This document shows positions 1-9,132 of a stretch of DNA of 64,000 bases, in pieces (within the stretch, counting starts at the first letter, position 1; each line of letters opens with the position of its first letter). Both the position numbers and the translations under genes were made by a program. The notes under the pieces are model-generated. The model worked only from the letters and a program-made list of their open reading frames with translations, searched no databases and had not been told where the DNA came from. Source of the stretch: Alphaproteobacteria bacterium (lineage in GTDB: Bacteria; Pseudomonadota; Alphaproteobacteria; Rhodospirillales; Casp-alpha2). The stretch lies in NCBI GenBank assembly GCA_024279135.1, contig JAJRRU010000009.1:105283-169282 (forward strand), read 5' to 3'.

Positions 1-852
1 GCCATGAGCCGTTATGCCTGCATTTCGCAAGCCGATATCTTTGATCTGGAGTACTGGTCGCTGGAACAGGCCAAGTTATCCAAAACCACAGAGAAGCCCT
101 TGAGCCGCCGGGTGGTGGTTGTGACCGGGGCCGGATCGGGTATCGGGGCTGCCACGGCAAAAGCCTTTGCCGCCCAAGGTGCCGAGGTTTGTGTGCTCGA
201 TGTGGATTTGAAATCAGCGCAAGATATTGCCGGACCGATCAATGGTCTGGCGATTTGTTGCGATGTGACGGACAAGCTGTCGGTGGCGGCGGCTTTCAAG
301 ATTATCTGCCAGCGCTATGGCGGGCTGGATATTGTGGTCTCTAATGCCGGGGCGGCGTGGCAGGGCCGCATCGGGGATGTGGACGAGGCCATATTACGTA
401 AAAGTTTTGAGCTTAATTTTTGGGCCCATCAATGTGTCGCCCAGCACGCCGTGCACGTGATGCGCAGCCAGGGAACCGGTGGTTGTCTGTTATTCAATAC
501 CTCAAAACAGGCGGTTAATCCGGGCACAGATTTTGGACCCTACGGCCTGCCCAAGGCGGCAACATTATTTTTGATGCGTCAATATGCCCTGGATCACGGT
601 GGCGATGGAATTCGCTCCAACGCGGTTAATGCGGACCGAATCCGCAGCGGCCTGCTCGATGATACAATGATCGCCGCACGGTCCAAGGCCCGCGGTTTGA
701 GCCAAAGTGATTACATGGGCGGTAACCTGTTGAAACGGGAAGTCACGGCCCATGATGTGGCCCAGGCGTTTGTTGATCTGGCCCTGGCAAACAGCACTAC
801 GGCTGCGGTCATTACCGTGGATGGCGGCAATATCGCCGCTGCCCTGCGTTAG
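1..852 (+). CDS. bifunctional aldolase/short-chain dehydrogenase, C-terminal part (5' end outside window)
   Basis: The visible 283 residues are a short-chain dehydrogenase/reductase domain. A Rossmann TGAGSGIG motif lies near residues 41-48 counting from the Met at base 4, an SNAG motif follows, and YGLPK is the Tyr-x-x-x-Lys catalytic pair. The N-terminal stretch FDLEYWSLEQAKL and the C-terminal end VDGGNIAAALR are characteristic of the roughly 680-residue proteins that fuse a class II aldolase to an SDR (rhamnulose-1-phosphate aldolase/lactaldehyde dehydrogenase type). The frame is open to base 1, so the Met at base 4 is probably internal and the aldolase half lies upstream. Substrate is inferred to be a deoxy-sugar phosphate or the derived aldehyde, but the aldolase active site is not visible. 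A 13-bp tandem duplication follows the stop codon. Confidence 0.75.
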   Translation, partial: AMSRYACISQADIFDLEYWSLEQAKLSKTTEKPLSRRVVVVTGAGSGIGAATAKAFAAQGAEVCVLDVDLKSAQDIAGPINGLAICCDVTDKLSVAAAFKIICQRYGGLDIVVSNAGAAWQGRIGDVDEAILRKSFELNFWAHQCVAQHAVHVMRSQGTGGCLLFNTSKQAVNPGTDFGPYGLPKAATLFLMRQYALDHGGDGIRSNAVNADRIRSGLLDDTMIAARSKARGLSQSDYMGGNLLKREVTAHDVAQAFVDLALANSTTAAVITVDGGNIAAALR

Positions 853-912
853 AGCGCTGTTCGGGGTTCTACATTTTTCCTAGACGTTTACCCATGACGT
901 TTACCCTTGACT

Positions 913-936
913 TTAATTAACCAATTTGTTAATTAA
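913..936. promoter_or_regulatory. candidate operator of the ArsR-family gene
   Basis: A perfect 9-bp inverted repeat, TTAATTAAC and GTTAATTAA separated by 6 bp, ends 5 bp before the ATG of the ArsR-type gene. Position and symmetry suit autorepression by a dimeric winged-helix regulator. The assignment is inferred from position only. Confidence 0.5.
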
Positions 937-941
937 CCTAT

Positions 942-1361
942 ATGGTAAATAAACAAACTATCCTGAACAGCGATCTCCTGTCATTGACGTTCGCCGCCCT
1001 GGCCGATCCCATCCGGCGAGATATTCTGGCTCGGCTCGCCAAGGGCGAAGCTGCCGTTGGGGAACTGGTGATGCCCCATAATATATCCGCCCCGGCTATA
1101 TCGCGGCATCTGAAGGTTCTGGAAAAAGCTGGCCTTATTGAACGGCGGATTGATGCACAATGGCGGCGGTGCAAGATGAAACCGGAAGCCTTGCAGGCGG
1201 CTTCCAACTGGATCACGTTCTATCGCGATTTCTGGCAAGGTCGCTTCAATGCGTTGGATGAATTTCTGGAACAAACCTCGGGGGAGCAACAAACAGGGGG
1301 GGAAAACAAGAACCCTGATACAGTAAAAGTGGAGGATCAAAATCATGATAACTCAAGCTGA
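942..1361 (+). CDS. ArsR-family winged-helix transcriptional regulator
   Basis: 139 residues. The wHTH spans roughly residues 10-85, with the family-typical LADPIRRDILARL helix followed by the recognition-helix segment ISAPAISRHLKVLEKAGLIERR. There are no metal-binding Cys clusters, which places it with SdpR/ArsR-SRPBCC type regulators rather than arsenic sensors. The C-terminal tail after about residue 115 is polar and disordered-looking. The gene overlaps the next one by 17 bp, so the two are translationally coupled. Regulator-SRPBCC pairs of this layout are common; the regulator presumably controls its own operon through the inverted repeat just upstream. The inducer is unknown. Confidence 0.85.
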   Translation: MVNKQTILNSDLLSLTFAALADPIRRDILARLAKGEAAVGELVMPHNISAPAISRHLKVLEKAGLIERRIDAQWRRCKMKPEALQAASNWITFYRDFWQGRFNALDEFLEQTSGEQQTGGENKNPDTVKVEDQNHDNSS

Positions 1362-1815
1362 GGCTTTAAACGAAAATGATATAACGCTGGTTCTGGAGCG
1401 TGAGTTCAATGCCTCGCGGGAACGGGTATTTGATGCCTGGACCGATCCGCAGATGTTGCGTCAATGGGTGGGGCCGCATGGTATCCATGCGCCGGAGGCC
1501 ATGGCCGATGCCCGGGTTGACGGGCAATTTAGAATTCCCATGATCAAACAGGATACCGGTGAAAATCTTACGACAGCCGTCGGACAATATATAGAAGTCA
1601 ATCGACCTGAGCGATTGTCCTTTACATGGTCGTGGTTGCAGGACGATGGAACCCCCGGACAACTGATGGTAGTCACACTGGATTTCGTAGACATAAATGG
1701 GCGCACGGCCCTGACCCTGACCCACACCAATTTCATTGATGAAGATGTCAGGGCAAAACACACTTCTGGCTGGGGTGGTTGTTTTGACTGTCTTGAAGCG
1801 TTTCTGGCTGCCTGA
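1345..1815 (+). CDS. SRPBCC (AHSA1-like) domain protein
   Basis: 156 residues forming one SRPBCC/START-like fold of the Activator-of-Hsp90-ATPase-homologue-1 type. It shows the starting motif LVLEREFNASRERVFDAWTD, the central WVGPHG and PERLSFTWSW strands, and a C-terminal amphipathic helix (GWGGCFDCLEAFL). These proteins bind small hydrophobic ligands in a central cavity; no catalytic role is established for the subfamily. A GGAGG ribosome site 9 bp ahead supports the ATG at 1345, inside the end of the ArsR-type gene. The pair is expected to be co-regulated. Confidence 0.85.
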   Translation: MITQAEALNENDITLVLEREFNASRERVFDAWTDPQMLRQWVGPHGIHAPEAMADARVDGQFRIPMIKQDTGENLTTAVGQYIEVNRPERLSFTWSWLQDDGTPGQLMVVTLDFVDINGRTALTLTHTNFIDEDVRAKHTSGWGGCFDCLEAFLAA

Positions 1816-1841
1816 TTTCAATCCCGCTGGCCTGGCCGGGA

Positions 1842-1877
1842 ATACAGCCACCCTTGAGTGGATAAGGGTGGCTGTAT
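1842..1877. terminator. hairpin between convergent genes, possible bidirectional terminator
   Basis: A perfect 14-bp stem (ATACAGCCACCCTT / AAGGGTGGCTGTAT) closes an 8-nt loop. It lies 26 bp after the SRPBCC stop and 37 bp after the EF-hand gene stop on the other strand. Neither side has a real T-tract, so intrinsic termination is plausible but not certain. Confidence 0.5.
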
Positions 1878-1914
1878 GGTCTGGGAGGGTCGTCAGAAAA
1901 GTACTCCTTTGGTA

Positions 1915-2475
1915 TTAGTCATCATTGTTTTTATAGTGAGATCTATTGCCCATACCGGACATGCCATGACGTCCTGACATTTCTGACTTTTCAATGACGC
2001 CATCGTTGTTTTTGTCGAGCCAGTAAACCATGCTGGACATGCGTTTTGAAATCTCATCCTGGCTGATCGTGCCATCGTTGTTTTCATCGTGGTTCTGGAA
2101 GGCTTGCGAAATCATATTGCGCATTCTGCCCATCCACATTTCTTCAAATTCGCTCATGTTGATCTGGTCATTGCCATCGGCATCGGCTTCGGAGAAATGT
2201 TGCTGGCGGGCAGCTTCCATTTCTTCGGTTGTCAGCTTGCCGTCGCGGTCGGCATCCATGGTTTCAAACATTTCAGCCATATGGTTATTGCCGTTTCCCA
2301 TGCTGTGACCCATGCCGCCACCCATGCCGCCACCCATACCATGTCCCCAACTGATTCCATTTGGCGAGGCATAAGAGGAAGCGGCGAACGTGACACCGGC
2401 GATCAGGGCAACTGCGCCCAATCCCAGAAATATTTTAGAGCCGCGGTGTTTGCAGGTTTTCTTTTCTTCTGACAT
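1915..2475 (-). CDS. exported EF-hand calcium-binding protein
   Basis: 186 residues. A basic N-terminus and hydrophobic segment (about residues 15-31) ending at ASSYAS form a signal peptide or anchor. A Gly/Met/His-rich linker (about 40-65) follows. Four canonical EF-hand loops start at DADRDGKLTTEE, DADGNDQINMSE, DENNDGTISQDE and DKNNDGVIEKSE, each with Asp/Asn at positions 1, 3 and 5 and Glu at 12. The predicted role is periplasmic Ca2+ binding, perhaps also metal binding by the Met/His linker. A GGAGA ribosome site precedes the ATG. The gene is divergent from a two-component system whose kinase has an acidic, Met-rich periplasmic loop, which suggests it is that system's target or partner (inference). 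Confidence 0.8.
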   Translation of the reverse strand: MSEEKKTCKHRGSKIFLGLGAVALIAGVTFAASSYASPNGISWGHGMGGGMGGGMGHSMGNGNNHMAEMFETMDADRDGKLTTEEMEAARQQHFSEADADGNDQINMSEFEEMWMGRMRNMISQAFQNHDENNDGTISQDEISKRMSSMVYWLDKNNDGVIEKSEMSGRHGMSGMGNRSHYKNNDD

Positions 2476-2508
2476 TTTAAATCTCCAATAGTTAAATATT
2501 AAATTGTG

Positions 2509-2525
2509 TCCGTTCGATTAACGGA
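2509..2525. promoter_or_regulatory. inverted repeat in divergent EF-hand / two-component promoter region
   Basis: TCCGTT and AACGGA form a perfect 6-bp inverted repeat with a 5-bp spacer. It lies between the divergent EF-hand gene and response-regulator gene, 34 bp before the EF-hand start. It may be a response-regulator operator or a short mRNA hairpin; the sequence does not decide. Confidence 0.3.
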
Positions 2526-2668
2526 TGAGAACATTTAATCATGTCTTTGTCGCAAATAGTTGTCAGCCACGGGGGTATTGCGTCACGAAGTATGGCATTT
2601 GGTCGGTGTGATACAATTTGTTACATTTTTATTTCGCCAGCCGCCTCACCATCGTGCATAGTCAGGTT

Positions 2669-3391
2669 ATGGACAGTACCAAAAAACATCTGCTGATCGT
2701 TGATGACCAACGGGAAATCAGAGAGTCCCTGAAGGCCTATCTGGTTCGTCATGACTACCGTATTACCCTGGCCGACAGCACCGAGGCTGCCCGTGCTGCG
2801 TTAAAAACGGCTGCCATTGATCTGGTCATTCTCGATATCATGATGCCCGGCGAAGATGGTTTGAGCCTGTGTCGGGAACTGCGGGCCCAAGGTAGTATGC
2901 CGATTATTTTGCTGACGGCCATGGCCGAAGATACTGATCGCATTATCGGCCTGGAAATGGGTTCCGATGATTATATAACCAAGCCGTTCAATCCCCGTGA
3001 ATTGCTGGCCCGGATCAGGGCCGTGTTGCGCCGGGCAGGCACCTTGCCAGCCCGCAATGAGCAACCGAAAACATCGTGCCTGCATTTTGATAAATGGGTG
3101 CTCGATAGCGCGCGTCGGGAATTGATCGGACCCGACCAGGTATCCATTGCCCTGAGTACCGGAGAGTTTTTATTGCTTTCCGCCTTCTTGCAACGCCCCG
3201 GTATGGTGCTCAGTCGTGACCAGTTGCTCGATATTACCCGGGGCCGTGATGCCATCGCCTTTGATCGCAGCGTCGACAATCAGATTAGCCGCCTGCGCAA
3301 GAAAATTGAGCGCGATCCGAAAAACCCTGAACTGATTAAAACCCATTGGGGTGGCGGCTACAGTTTTACCGCCCGAGTGAGCGAGAAATGA
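2669..3391 (+). CDS. OmpR-family two-component response regulator
   Basis: 240 residues from the ATG at 2669. An in-frame TTG at 2618 would add 17 unlikely residues. The receiver domain (about 5-120) has the acidic pair Asp12-Asp13, phospho-acceptor Asp56 in LVILDIMMPGEDG, and conserved Thr83 and Lys105 (TKPF). The C-terminal winged helix (about 140-238) ends with VDNQISRLRKKIE and the wing hairpin HWGGGYSF, as in OmpR/PhoB DNA-binding domains. It shares a 4-bp ATGA overlap with the histidine kinase gene downstream, its evident partner. The likely target is the divergent EF-hand gene and its own promoter. Confidence 0.92.
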   Translation: MDSTKKHLLIVDDQREIRESLKAYLVRHDYRITLADSTEAARAALKTAAIDLVILDIMMPGEDGLSLCRELRAQGSMPIILLTAMAEDTDRIIGLEMGSDDYITKPFNPRELLARIRAVLRRAGTLPARNEQPKTSCLHFDKWVLDSARRELIGPDQVSIALSTGEFLLLSAFLQRPGMVLSRDQLLDITRGRDAIAFDRSVDNQISRLRKKIERDPKNPELIKTHWGGGYSFTARVSEK

Positions 3392-4851
3392 AATTTTTAT
3401 GGCCCAAGAGCTTGCTCGGACAACTGACGTTCCTGTTGCTGCTGGCTTTGTTGGCAGCCCAGGTGATCGGTGCGCTGATCCTGTTTGATGATCATCGCAT
3501 GTCCCTGGCATCTGCCAAACAGGGTCAGGTATTGGGCCGCATCGCTGCTATTGCCCGGGTTCTGACTGAAACGCCGGAGAACCTGCATGAACGCATATTG
3601 AATGCGGCAAGTTCCCGGCAGCTTGATTTATGGATATCGTCACAGAGCACCCTCGATGTAACAAAACCGAAACTTACGAATAATCCTCTTTCAAGAAGAC
3701 TGGTGCGCCTGCTTGACCAGCCCACTGATCGACCCATTCTGGTGGCCTTTGATATCGGTGATTTATGGACCTGGCGTGATCGTCATAAAGGTATGGATGA
3801 ACCGCATATGCGTATGTTTAAAGGTGGACGGAATGGTGAAGATGACGATGATGCTGTTGACATGATCGAACACATGGACATGAGGGAGGGCGGCCCGGTA
3901 CCCAGTCTGTCCCTGTCTTTGCAGCTTGCCCATAATACCTGGTTGAATGCCACGTACCGGATCATCTCACCCGATGGGGGGTGGGCCTATGCCACGCTCA
4001 TAACACTTGGTCTTATGGGATTAGCGGTTTGTATTATTACATTTCTGGTGGTCCGCCAGATCACTCGGCCTCTGGCAAAACTGGCCACCGCGGCCGATGC
4101 CCTGGGACGTGGCGACGAGGGCACAAACCTTGAAATGACCGGCCCCGTTGAAATTCGCCAGACCACCCATGCCTTTATGAAAATGCGCGACCGGCTGCAA
4201 CGATTTGTTGACGACCGCACACGTATGTTGGCAGCCATCAGCCACGACCTGCGCTCGCCCCTGACCTCGTTGCGGCTGCGCACGGAGATGCTCGAAGACG
4301 GGGAGATCCGACAGAAGATGCTGCAATCGCTGGAAGAAATGCAGCGTATGACGGAAGCCACCCTGGCCTTTGCCCGCGAAGATGCAGGCAGGGAAGAAAC
4401 TCGCACCACCGATATTGTTGCTCTGGTTGAAAGCATTGCCCTGGATATGGCCGATCTGGGTCAGGATGTGAGCTTCGAGACGACACAGGGCTTGCCAGAC
4501 TCTCTGGCCTACCGGTGCCGCCCGTTTGCCCTGAAACGAGCCATCCGTAATGTGATTGAAAACGCCGTGCGCTATGGTAAGTGCGCCCGTCTGGAACTGA
4601 TGGTGGGCGATGAAGCCGTTCAACTGATCATAGAGGATGACGGACCTGGAATTGCACCAGATAAAATCGACAGTGTGTTTGAACCTTTTGTCCGCCTCGA
4701 GGAATCCCGCAGTCTGGAAACCGGCGGTATCGGTCTGGGGTTGGCCATTGCGCGCAATATCATCCGCTCGCACGGTGGCGATATCACCATGGAAAATCGT
4801 GCGCAAAAGGGCCTACGTGTGCAGATAATACTGCCCAGGTCTGGCGGATAG
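3388..4851 (+). CDS. sensor histidine kinase of the EnvZ/RstB type
   Basis: 487 residues from the ATG that overlaps the regulator stop codon (ATGA). TM1 spans about 11-33, the periplasmic sensor about 34-199, TM2 about 200-223, followed by HAMP. HisKA carries the phospho-accepting His286 (AAISHDLRSPLTSLR). The HATPase domain has N-box NVIENAVRYG, G1 EDDGPGIAP and G2 GGIGLGLAI. The periplasmic loop contains an acidic EDDDDAVD stretch (from about residue 151) flanked by Met/His-rich sequence, a plausible divalent cation-sensing element. Together with the divergent EF-hand gene, this suggests a Ca2+ or metal stress circuit (inference). Confidence 0.92.
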   Translation: MKFLWPKSLLGQLTFLLLLALLAAQVIGALILFDDHRMSLASAKQGQVLGRIAAIARVLTETPENLHERILNAASSRQLDLWISSQSTLDVTKPKLTNNPLSRRLVRLLDQPTDRPILVAFDIGDLWTWRDRHKGMDEPHMRMFKGGRNGEDDDDAVDMIEHMDMREGGPVPSLSLSLQLAHNTWLNATYRIISPDGGWAYATLITLGLMGLAVCIITFLVVRQITRPLAKLATAADALGRGDEGTNLEMTGPVEIRQTTHAFMKMRDRLQRFVDDRTRMLAAISHDLRSPLTSLRLRTEMLEDGEIRQKMLQSLEEMQRMTEATLAFAREDAGREETRTTDIVALVESIALDMADLGQDVSFETTQGLPDSLAYRCRPFALKRAIRNVIENAVRYGKCARLELMVGDEAVQLIIEDDGPGIAPDKIDSVFEPFVRLEESRSLETGGIGLGLAIARNIIRSHGGDITMENRAQKGLRVQIILPRSGG

Positions 4852-4865
4852 AATGAAATTTTGCT

Positions 4866-4879
4866 TGTGAAATTTCACA
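4866..4879. promoter_or_regulatory. palindromic operator candidate upstream of the XRE-cupin gene
   Basis: TGTGAAATTTCACA is a perfect 14-bp palindrome centred 66 bp before the XRE-cupin start. A related half-site, TGAAATTTTGC, lies 13 bp upstream as a direct repeat. XRE-family dimers bind such sites; autoregulation is inferred from position. Confidence 0.45.
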
Positions 4880-4938
4880 TTGATTTTTTCATTTAAGCAG
4901 CATAGATTGTTTCCTGATCATTTCGTTGAGGGGCCCAC

Positions 4939-5538
4939 ATGTCTGTCTCCCACCAAAATACCAGCAAAGCCGTGACCACGGGCACACCCGTGGGCGAGCA
5001 AATTCGCGACCTGCGCAAGGCTCGCGATATGACTATCGTGGAACTGGCAAAACGGCTCGGTCGCTCGGTTGGATATATCAGCCAGATCGAGCGAAATATC
5101 TCGCCGGTCTCTATTGAACGGCTGACAGAGCTTGCCGAGGCCCTGGGCGTTCAGAATAACTGGTTTTTTCAGGGCGGCTCGTCCGGCCCTACCCATGAAC
5201 AGGATTTGATCGTGCGACGGGGCGACCGCCGCCATTTGACCTTCACCGGGGCCGGATTGCGCGAAGAATTGCTGTCGCCCAATTTGAGCGGTGACTTCGA
5301 GATGATTATGACCACCTACGGCCCCTATGCATCGAGCGGGGACGAACTTTATTCCCGGCCCTGTCAGGAAGCAGCCCTGGTTATCGAGGGCCGCATCGAA
5401 ATTCAAATCGGCCAGCGTCAGTTTATACTGGAGGTCGGCGACACCATCACATTTGATGGTCGCGAGCCCCATAAATCGAGAAATCCAGATCAGTCCCCGG
5501 CGCGTGTCGTGTGGACTTTATCCCCCCCAACATATTAA
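4939..5538 (+). CDS. XRE-family transcriptional regulator with C-terminal cupin sensor
   Basis: 199 residues. An HTH_XRE domain covers about residues 15-75: IRDLRKARDMTIVELAKRLG, then SVGYISQIERN as recognition helix. A cupin_2 domain covers about 120-195, containing EAALVIEGRIEIQIG and DTITFDGREPHKSRN. This architecture (PuuR/SutR-like) usually senses a small carboxylate or amine and controls an adjacent catabolic operon. Here it directly precedes the FAD-GcvT oxidoreductase and the DgcN/DgcA genes, so their substrate is its probable ligand. A purine-rich GAGGGG lies 8 bp before the ATG. Confidence 0.88.
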   Translation: MSVSHQNTSKAVTTGTPVGEQIRDLRKARDMTIVELAKRLGRSVGYISQIERNISPVSIERLTELAEALGVQNNWFFQGGSSGPTHEQDLIVRRGDRRHLTFTGAGLREELLSPNLSGDFEMIMTTYGPYASSGDELYSRPCQEAALVIEGRIEIQIGQRQFILEVGDTITFDGREPHKSRNPDQSPARVVWTLSPPTY

Positions 5539-5576
5539 AAAATTGTGTAATCGTAATTTTGTAACAGGAGTATTCC

Positions 5577-8036
5577 ATGTCTGAAAAATTCCCGGATCGG
5601 GCACAGGTTGTAATCGTTGGTGGCGGTGTCATCGGGTGTTCCACGGCTTATCATCTGACTAAACTAGGTTACAAGGATGTGGTTCTGTTAGAGCGCAAAT
5701 CACTGACCTGCGGCACCACATGGCACGCCGCCGGATTGGTCGGCCAGCTTCGCGCCAGCCAGAACATGACCAAGATTGCACGTTATACTGCCGAACTGTT
5801 TGCCGGGTTAGAGGAAGAAACCGGGCAGGCCACGGGGCTGAAGCAAAATGGCTCCATATCGGTCGCCGATGAACCGGAACGTTTTGAAGAGTTGCTGCGC
5901 GGTGCGTCCATGGCCCGGTGTTTCGGGCTGGAGGTTGAACAGGTCGACCCGGACTGGATAAAACAACACTACCCGGTCATGCATACCGATGATCTGGTTG
6001 GCGGCATCTTCCTGCCCGGTGACGGCCAGTGCAACCCTATCGATGTGACCCAGGCCATGGCCAAGGGTGCGCGTATGGGTGGGGCGACCATCTTGGAAAA
6101 AACCAAAGTCACCGGGGCGACCATTGATGGTGGCCGGATCAAGAGTGTCACCACCGACAAGGGTACCATTGAATGTGAACATCTGGTCATCGCCTGTGGC
6201 ATGTGGTCACGGGAATTTGGCCGCCAGATCGGGGTGGATATTCCCCTGCACGCGGCAGAACATTTTTATATTGTGACGGAACCTATCGAGGGCCTGCCCG
6301 GTAATCTGCCGGTCATGCGAGAGCCATCATCGTGTATTTATTGCAAGGAAGATGCCGGTAAATTACTGGTCGGTGCTTTTGAGCCCATCGCCAAGCCATG
6401 GGGTCACAATGGCATTCCCGAAGATTTTGAATTCGATGAATTACCAGAAGATTTCGACCATTTCGAACCCATGCTGGAACGGGCCATGCACCGTTTGCCT
6501 ATTCTTGAGACCGCCGGTATTCAGACCTTCTTTAATGGTCCTGAAAGTTTCACCCCCGATAACAGTTATTACCTGGGCGAGGCACCGGAAGTTAAAGGTG
6601 TGTTTGTGGCGACCGGGTTTAATTCCACAGGGATACAGTCGTCCGGTGGGGCGGGCAGGGTCATCGCCAATTGGATCCGTGACGGCCACGCCACCGGTGA
6701 TTTGTGGAGCGTTGACATCAAACGCACCCTGTCGTTTCAGTCAAATCGCAAATACCTGCACGACCGGACGACCGAAACACTCGGTTTGTTATACGCCATG
6801 CACTGGCCGTTTCGCCAACCCGAGACCGCGCGCGGCATCCGCCGCACACCGCTCTATGACCGCCTGGTCGAGGCCAACGCCTGTTTCGGTGAAAATGGCG
6901 GCTGGGAACGGCCCAACTGGTTCGCCCCAAAAGGCGTGAAACCGGAATATCAATACACCTATAAAAAACAGAACTGGTTCGATTATTCCGCGGCCGAACA
7001 TCGTGCCGTGCGTGAAAACGTCGGTTTGCTGGATATTTCCACCTTCTCCAAGTTCCTTTTGCAGGGCCGCGATGCGGAAGACATCATCAATCAGGTTTCA
7101 GCCAACGATATGTCGGTCGAGAACGATACTATGGTTTACACCCAATGGCTCAACCACCAGGGCGGTATTACGGCTGATCTGACTGTGACCCGGCTGGCCG
7201 AGGATCAGTTCATGATTCTAACCAGTTATTCCAGCCATCGGCGGGACTTCCATTGGTTGAAAGACAATATTCCTACTCACGCCCATGCCACATTGACCGA
7301 CGTGACATCGGGTTATGCGGGGATCAGTATTCAGGGGCCAAATGCGCGAAAATTGCTGCAAAAAGTGACCCCGCAAGATCTGTCCCATGAGGCATTTCCG
7401 TTTGGAGCGTCCAGAGAAATCGAGCTTGGTTATGCCACGGTACGGGCCTCGCGCATCTCCTATGTGGGCGAGCTGGGTTGGGAGTTGTGGATACCGTCTG
7501 ATATGGCAATCCATGTCTATGAGGTGCTGCGTCAGGCCGGCGAAGAATTTGATATGAAACACGTGGGTATGCACGCCATGAACTCCCTGCGCACAGAAAA
7601 GGCCTATCGTTCTTGGGGCCATGATATCAGTGATGAAGAGACCCCCCTGGAGGCCGGGCTGGGATTTGCCGTGAAATACGACAAACCCGGTGGCTTTATC
7701 GGGCGCCAGGCCGCCCTGGAACAAAAACAGGGTGGCGTGCTCAAACAACGTCTGGTCCAGTTCCTGCTCGATGACCCCGAAGCCATGCTCTATCACAACG
7801 AGCCCATCGTGCGTAACGGTGAGATCTGCGGTTATATTTCCAGTGCCATGTATGGCCATACCCTGGGTGGCAGTGTGGGGCTGGGTTATGTCAAAAACCC
7901 GATCGAGCAAGGTGGTGTGAACGCGGACTATGTGAACTCCGGCAGCTATGAAATCGAGATCGCCTGTAAACGGTTCTCGGCAAAGGCCTCGCTGAAGCCT
8001 CTGTATGATCCGGGAAGCCAGCGTATCAGGATGTAA
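5577..8036 (+). CDS. FAD-dependent oxidoreductase / GcvT fusion of the dimethylglycine dehydrogenase family
   Basis: 819 residues. The N-terminal DAO domain (about 10-375) has the dinucleotide motif GGGVIG at 15-20. [10 protein letters not shown] includes His50 at the position of the covalent-flavin His in dimethylglycine/sarcosine dehydrogenases. FAO_M and GCV_T folate-binding domains follow (about 430-700), then GCV_T_C (about 715-810). Family members oxidatively demethylate N-methyl amino acids and pass the one-carbon unit to tetrahydrofolate. The exact substrate cannot be read from the sequence. A GGAG ribosome site precedes the ATG. The gene lies between the XRE-cupin regulator and dgcN-like gene on the same strand, so it is probably part of one amino-acid catabolic operon. 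Confidence 0.85.
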   Translation: MSEKFPDRAQVVIVGGGVIGCSTAYHLTKLGYKDVVLLERKSLTCGTTWHAAGLVGQLRASQNMTKIARYTAELFAGLEEETGQATGLKQNGSISVADEPERFEELLRGASMARCFGLEVEQVDPDWIKQHYPVMHTDDLVGGIFLPGDGQCNPIDVTQAMAKGARMGGATILEKTKVTGATIDGGRIKSVTTDKGTIECEHLVIACGMWSREFGRQIGVDIPLHAAEHFYIVTEPIEGLPGNLPVMREPSSCIYCKEDAGKLLVGAFEPIAKPWGHNGIPEDFEFDELPEDFDHFEPMLERAMHRLPILETAGIQTFFNGPESFTPDNSYYLGEAPEVKGVFVATGFNSTGIQSSGGAGRVIANWIRDGHATGDLWSVDIKRTLSFQSNRKYLHDRTTETLGLLYAMHWPFRQPETARGIRRTPLYDRLVEANACFGENGGWERPNWFAPKGVKPEYQYTYKKQNWFDYSAAEHRAVRENVGLLDISTFSKFLLQGRDAEDIINQVSANDMSVENDTMVYTQWLNHQGGITADLTVTRLAEDQFMILTSYSSHRRDFHWLKDNIPTHAHATLTDVTSGYAGISIQGPNARKLLQKVTPQDLSHEAFPFGASREIELGYATVRASRISYVGELGWELWIPSDMAIHVYEVLRQAGEEFDMKHVGMHAMNSLRTEKAYRSWGHDISDEETPLEAGLGFAVKYDKPGGFIGRQAALEQKQGGVLKQRLVQFLLDDPEAMLYHNEPIVRNGEICGYISSAMYGHTLGGSVGLGYVKNPIEQGGVNADYVNSGSYEIEIACKRFSAKASLKPLYDPGSQRIRM

Positions 8037-8130
8037 AACCAGGCGTCGTTCAGTGCTGGAGCCCGGCGGGATTATTCTGTAGCCTGAGATTTCTGTTTTA
8101 TCGAAACGACCATTAATGAGGGCCGTAGTC

Positions 8131-9132
8131 ATGTCTTTGCGCACACCATATTTGATGTTTATCGGCGATGCTCCCGATCAGCTCGCCGCCAAAACCGCCC
8201 AAGGGGTGGTCGACTGGGCACCGCAATGGTGCAAGGGACAGTTCCGCTTGCCCGGCTGTAACGCCGATCTGGGTCTGGATGATTTAACCCTGGAAGAAGC
8301 CGCGGCCGCCGGGGTCAAGACGTTGGTCATCGGGGTCGCTAATCGCGGCGGTGTAATCTCTGAAGGCTGGAGCGACACTCTGGTGCGGGCCATGGAACTG
8401 GGCATGGATATCGCCTCGGGCCTGCACGGTCGGTTGCGCGATGTGCCCGCAGTTCGCAACGCAGCCGATTATCATAATCGCGCCCTGTTCGATGTTCGCC
8501 ACCCCAGCACACAGTTTTCCGTTGGCAACGGTCAGCCCCGTTCGGGCAACCGATTGCTTGCGGTGGGCACGGACTGCTCGCTTGGCAAGATGTATACGAC
8601 CCTGGCATTATGGAAATCCATGCAGGCCCGGGGCATGAATGCGGATTTTTGCGCCACCGGCCAGACCGGTATTTTTATCACCGGCAGTGGCATATCGGTT
8701 GATGCCATTATCGCCGATTTTATTTCCGGTGCCGTGGAGGAAATTTCACCCGCCAATGAGCCCGATCATTGGGATTTGATCGAAGGTCAGGGCTCGCTGT
8801 TCCACCCGTCCTACGCCGGGGTCTCCCTTGGGTTGCTGCACGGCGCGCAAGCCAGCCATCTGGTTATGTGTCATGAACCGGGCCGCGAGCACATGCGCGG
8901 CATCCCCCACCAGTCCCTGCCCACGCTGGAAGACTGTATTGCGCTCAACGAGTCCTGCGCCCGGTTGACTGCACCGGATGCCAAAGTTATGGCATTGGCC
9001 TTCAATACCTCGAAAATGAGCCAACAGGCGGCCATGGATTGTCTCAACAGTCACGCCGATAAATTCGGTATGCCTTGTGTTGATCCGGTGCGCACCGGGG
9101 TCGACGCCATCGTGGATGTATTGCAGTCATGA
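8131..9132 (+). CDS. dgcN: DUF1611 family protein, DgcN-like (putative N-acetyl-D-glutamate synthase)
   Basis: 333 residues from the ATG at 8131, preceded by GAGGG at a good distance; an in-frame ATG at 8116 is less likely. DUF1611 proteins have an N-terminal Rossmann-like domain (MSLRTPYLMFIGDAPDQLA) and a P-loop-like segment. That segment here is GTDCSLGK at about residues 146-153, followed by Met rather than the usual Ser/Thr. In marine bacteria DgcN acetylates D-glutamate, and DgcA then epimerises the product. The adjacent 4-bp-overlapping enolase-superfamily epimerase matches that pair, so the symbol is given by family and context. Acetyl donor use is not visible in the sequence. Confidence 0.75.
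   Translation: MSLRTPYLMFIGDAPDQLAAKTAQGVVDWAPQWCKGQFRLPGCNADLGLDDLTLEEAAAAGVKTLVIGVANRGGVISEGWSDTLVRAMELGMDIASGLHGRLRDVPAVRNAADYHNRALFDVRHPSTQFSVGNGQPRSGNRLLAVGTDCSLGKMYTTLALWKSMQARGMNADFCATGQTGIFITGSGISVDAIIADFISGAVEEISPANEPDHWDLIEGQGSLFHPSYAGVSLGLLHGAQASHLVMCHEPGREHMRGIPHQSLPTLEDCIALNESCARLTAPDAKVMALAFNTSKMSQQAAMDCLNSHADKFGMPCVDPVRTGVDAIVDVLQS

Noticed and set aside
2618..2668. TTG start extending the response regulator by 17 residues
   Set aside because: The receiver domain begins properly at MDSTKKHLLIVDD, and the added residues are not family-like.
7218..8144. 308-codon minus-strand ORF opposite the FAD-GcvT gene
   Set aside because: It is antisense to a strongly conserved coding region with clear domains; its own product shows no motif and arises from codon bias.
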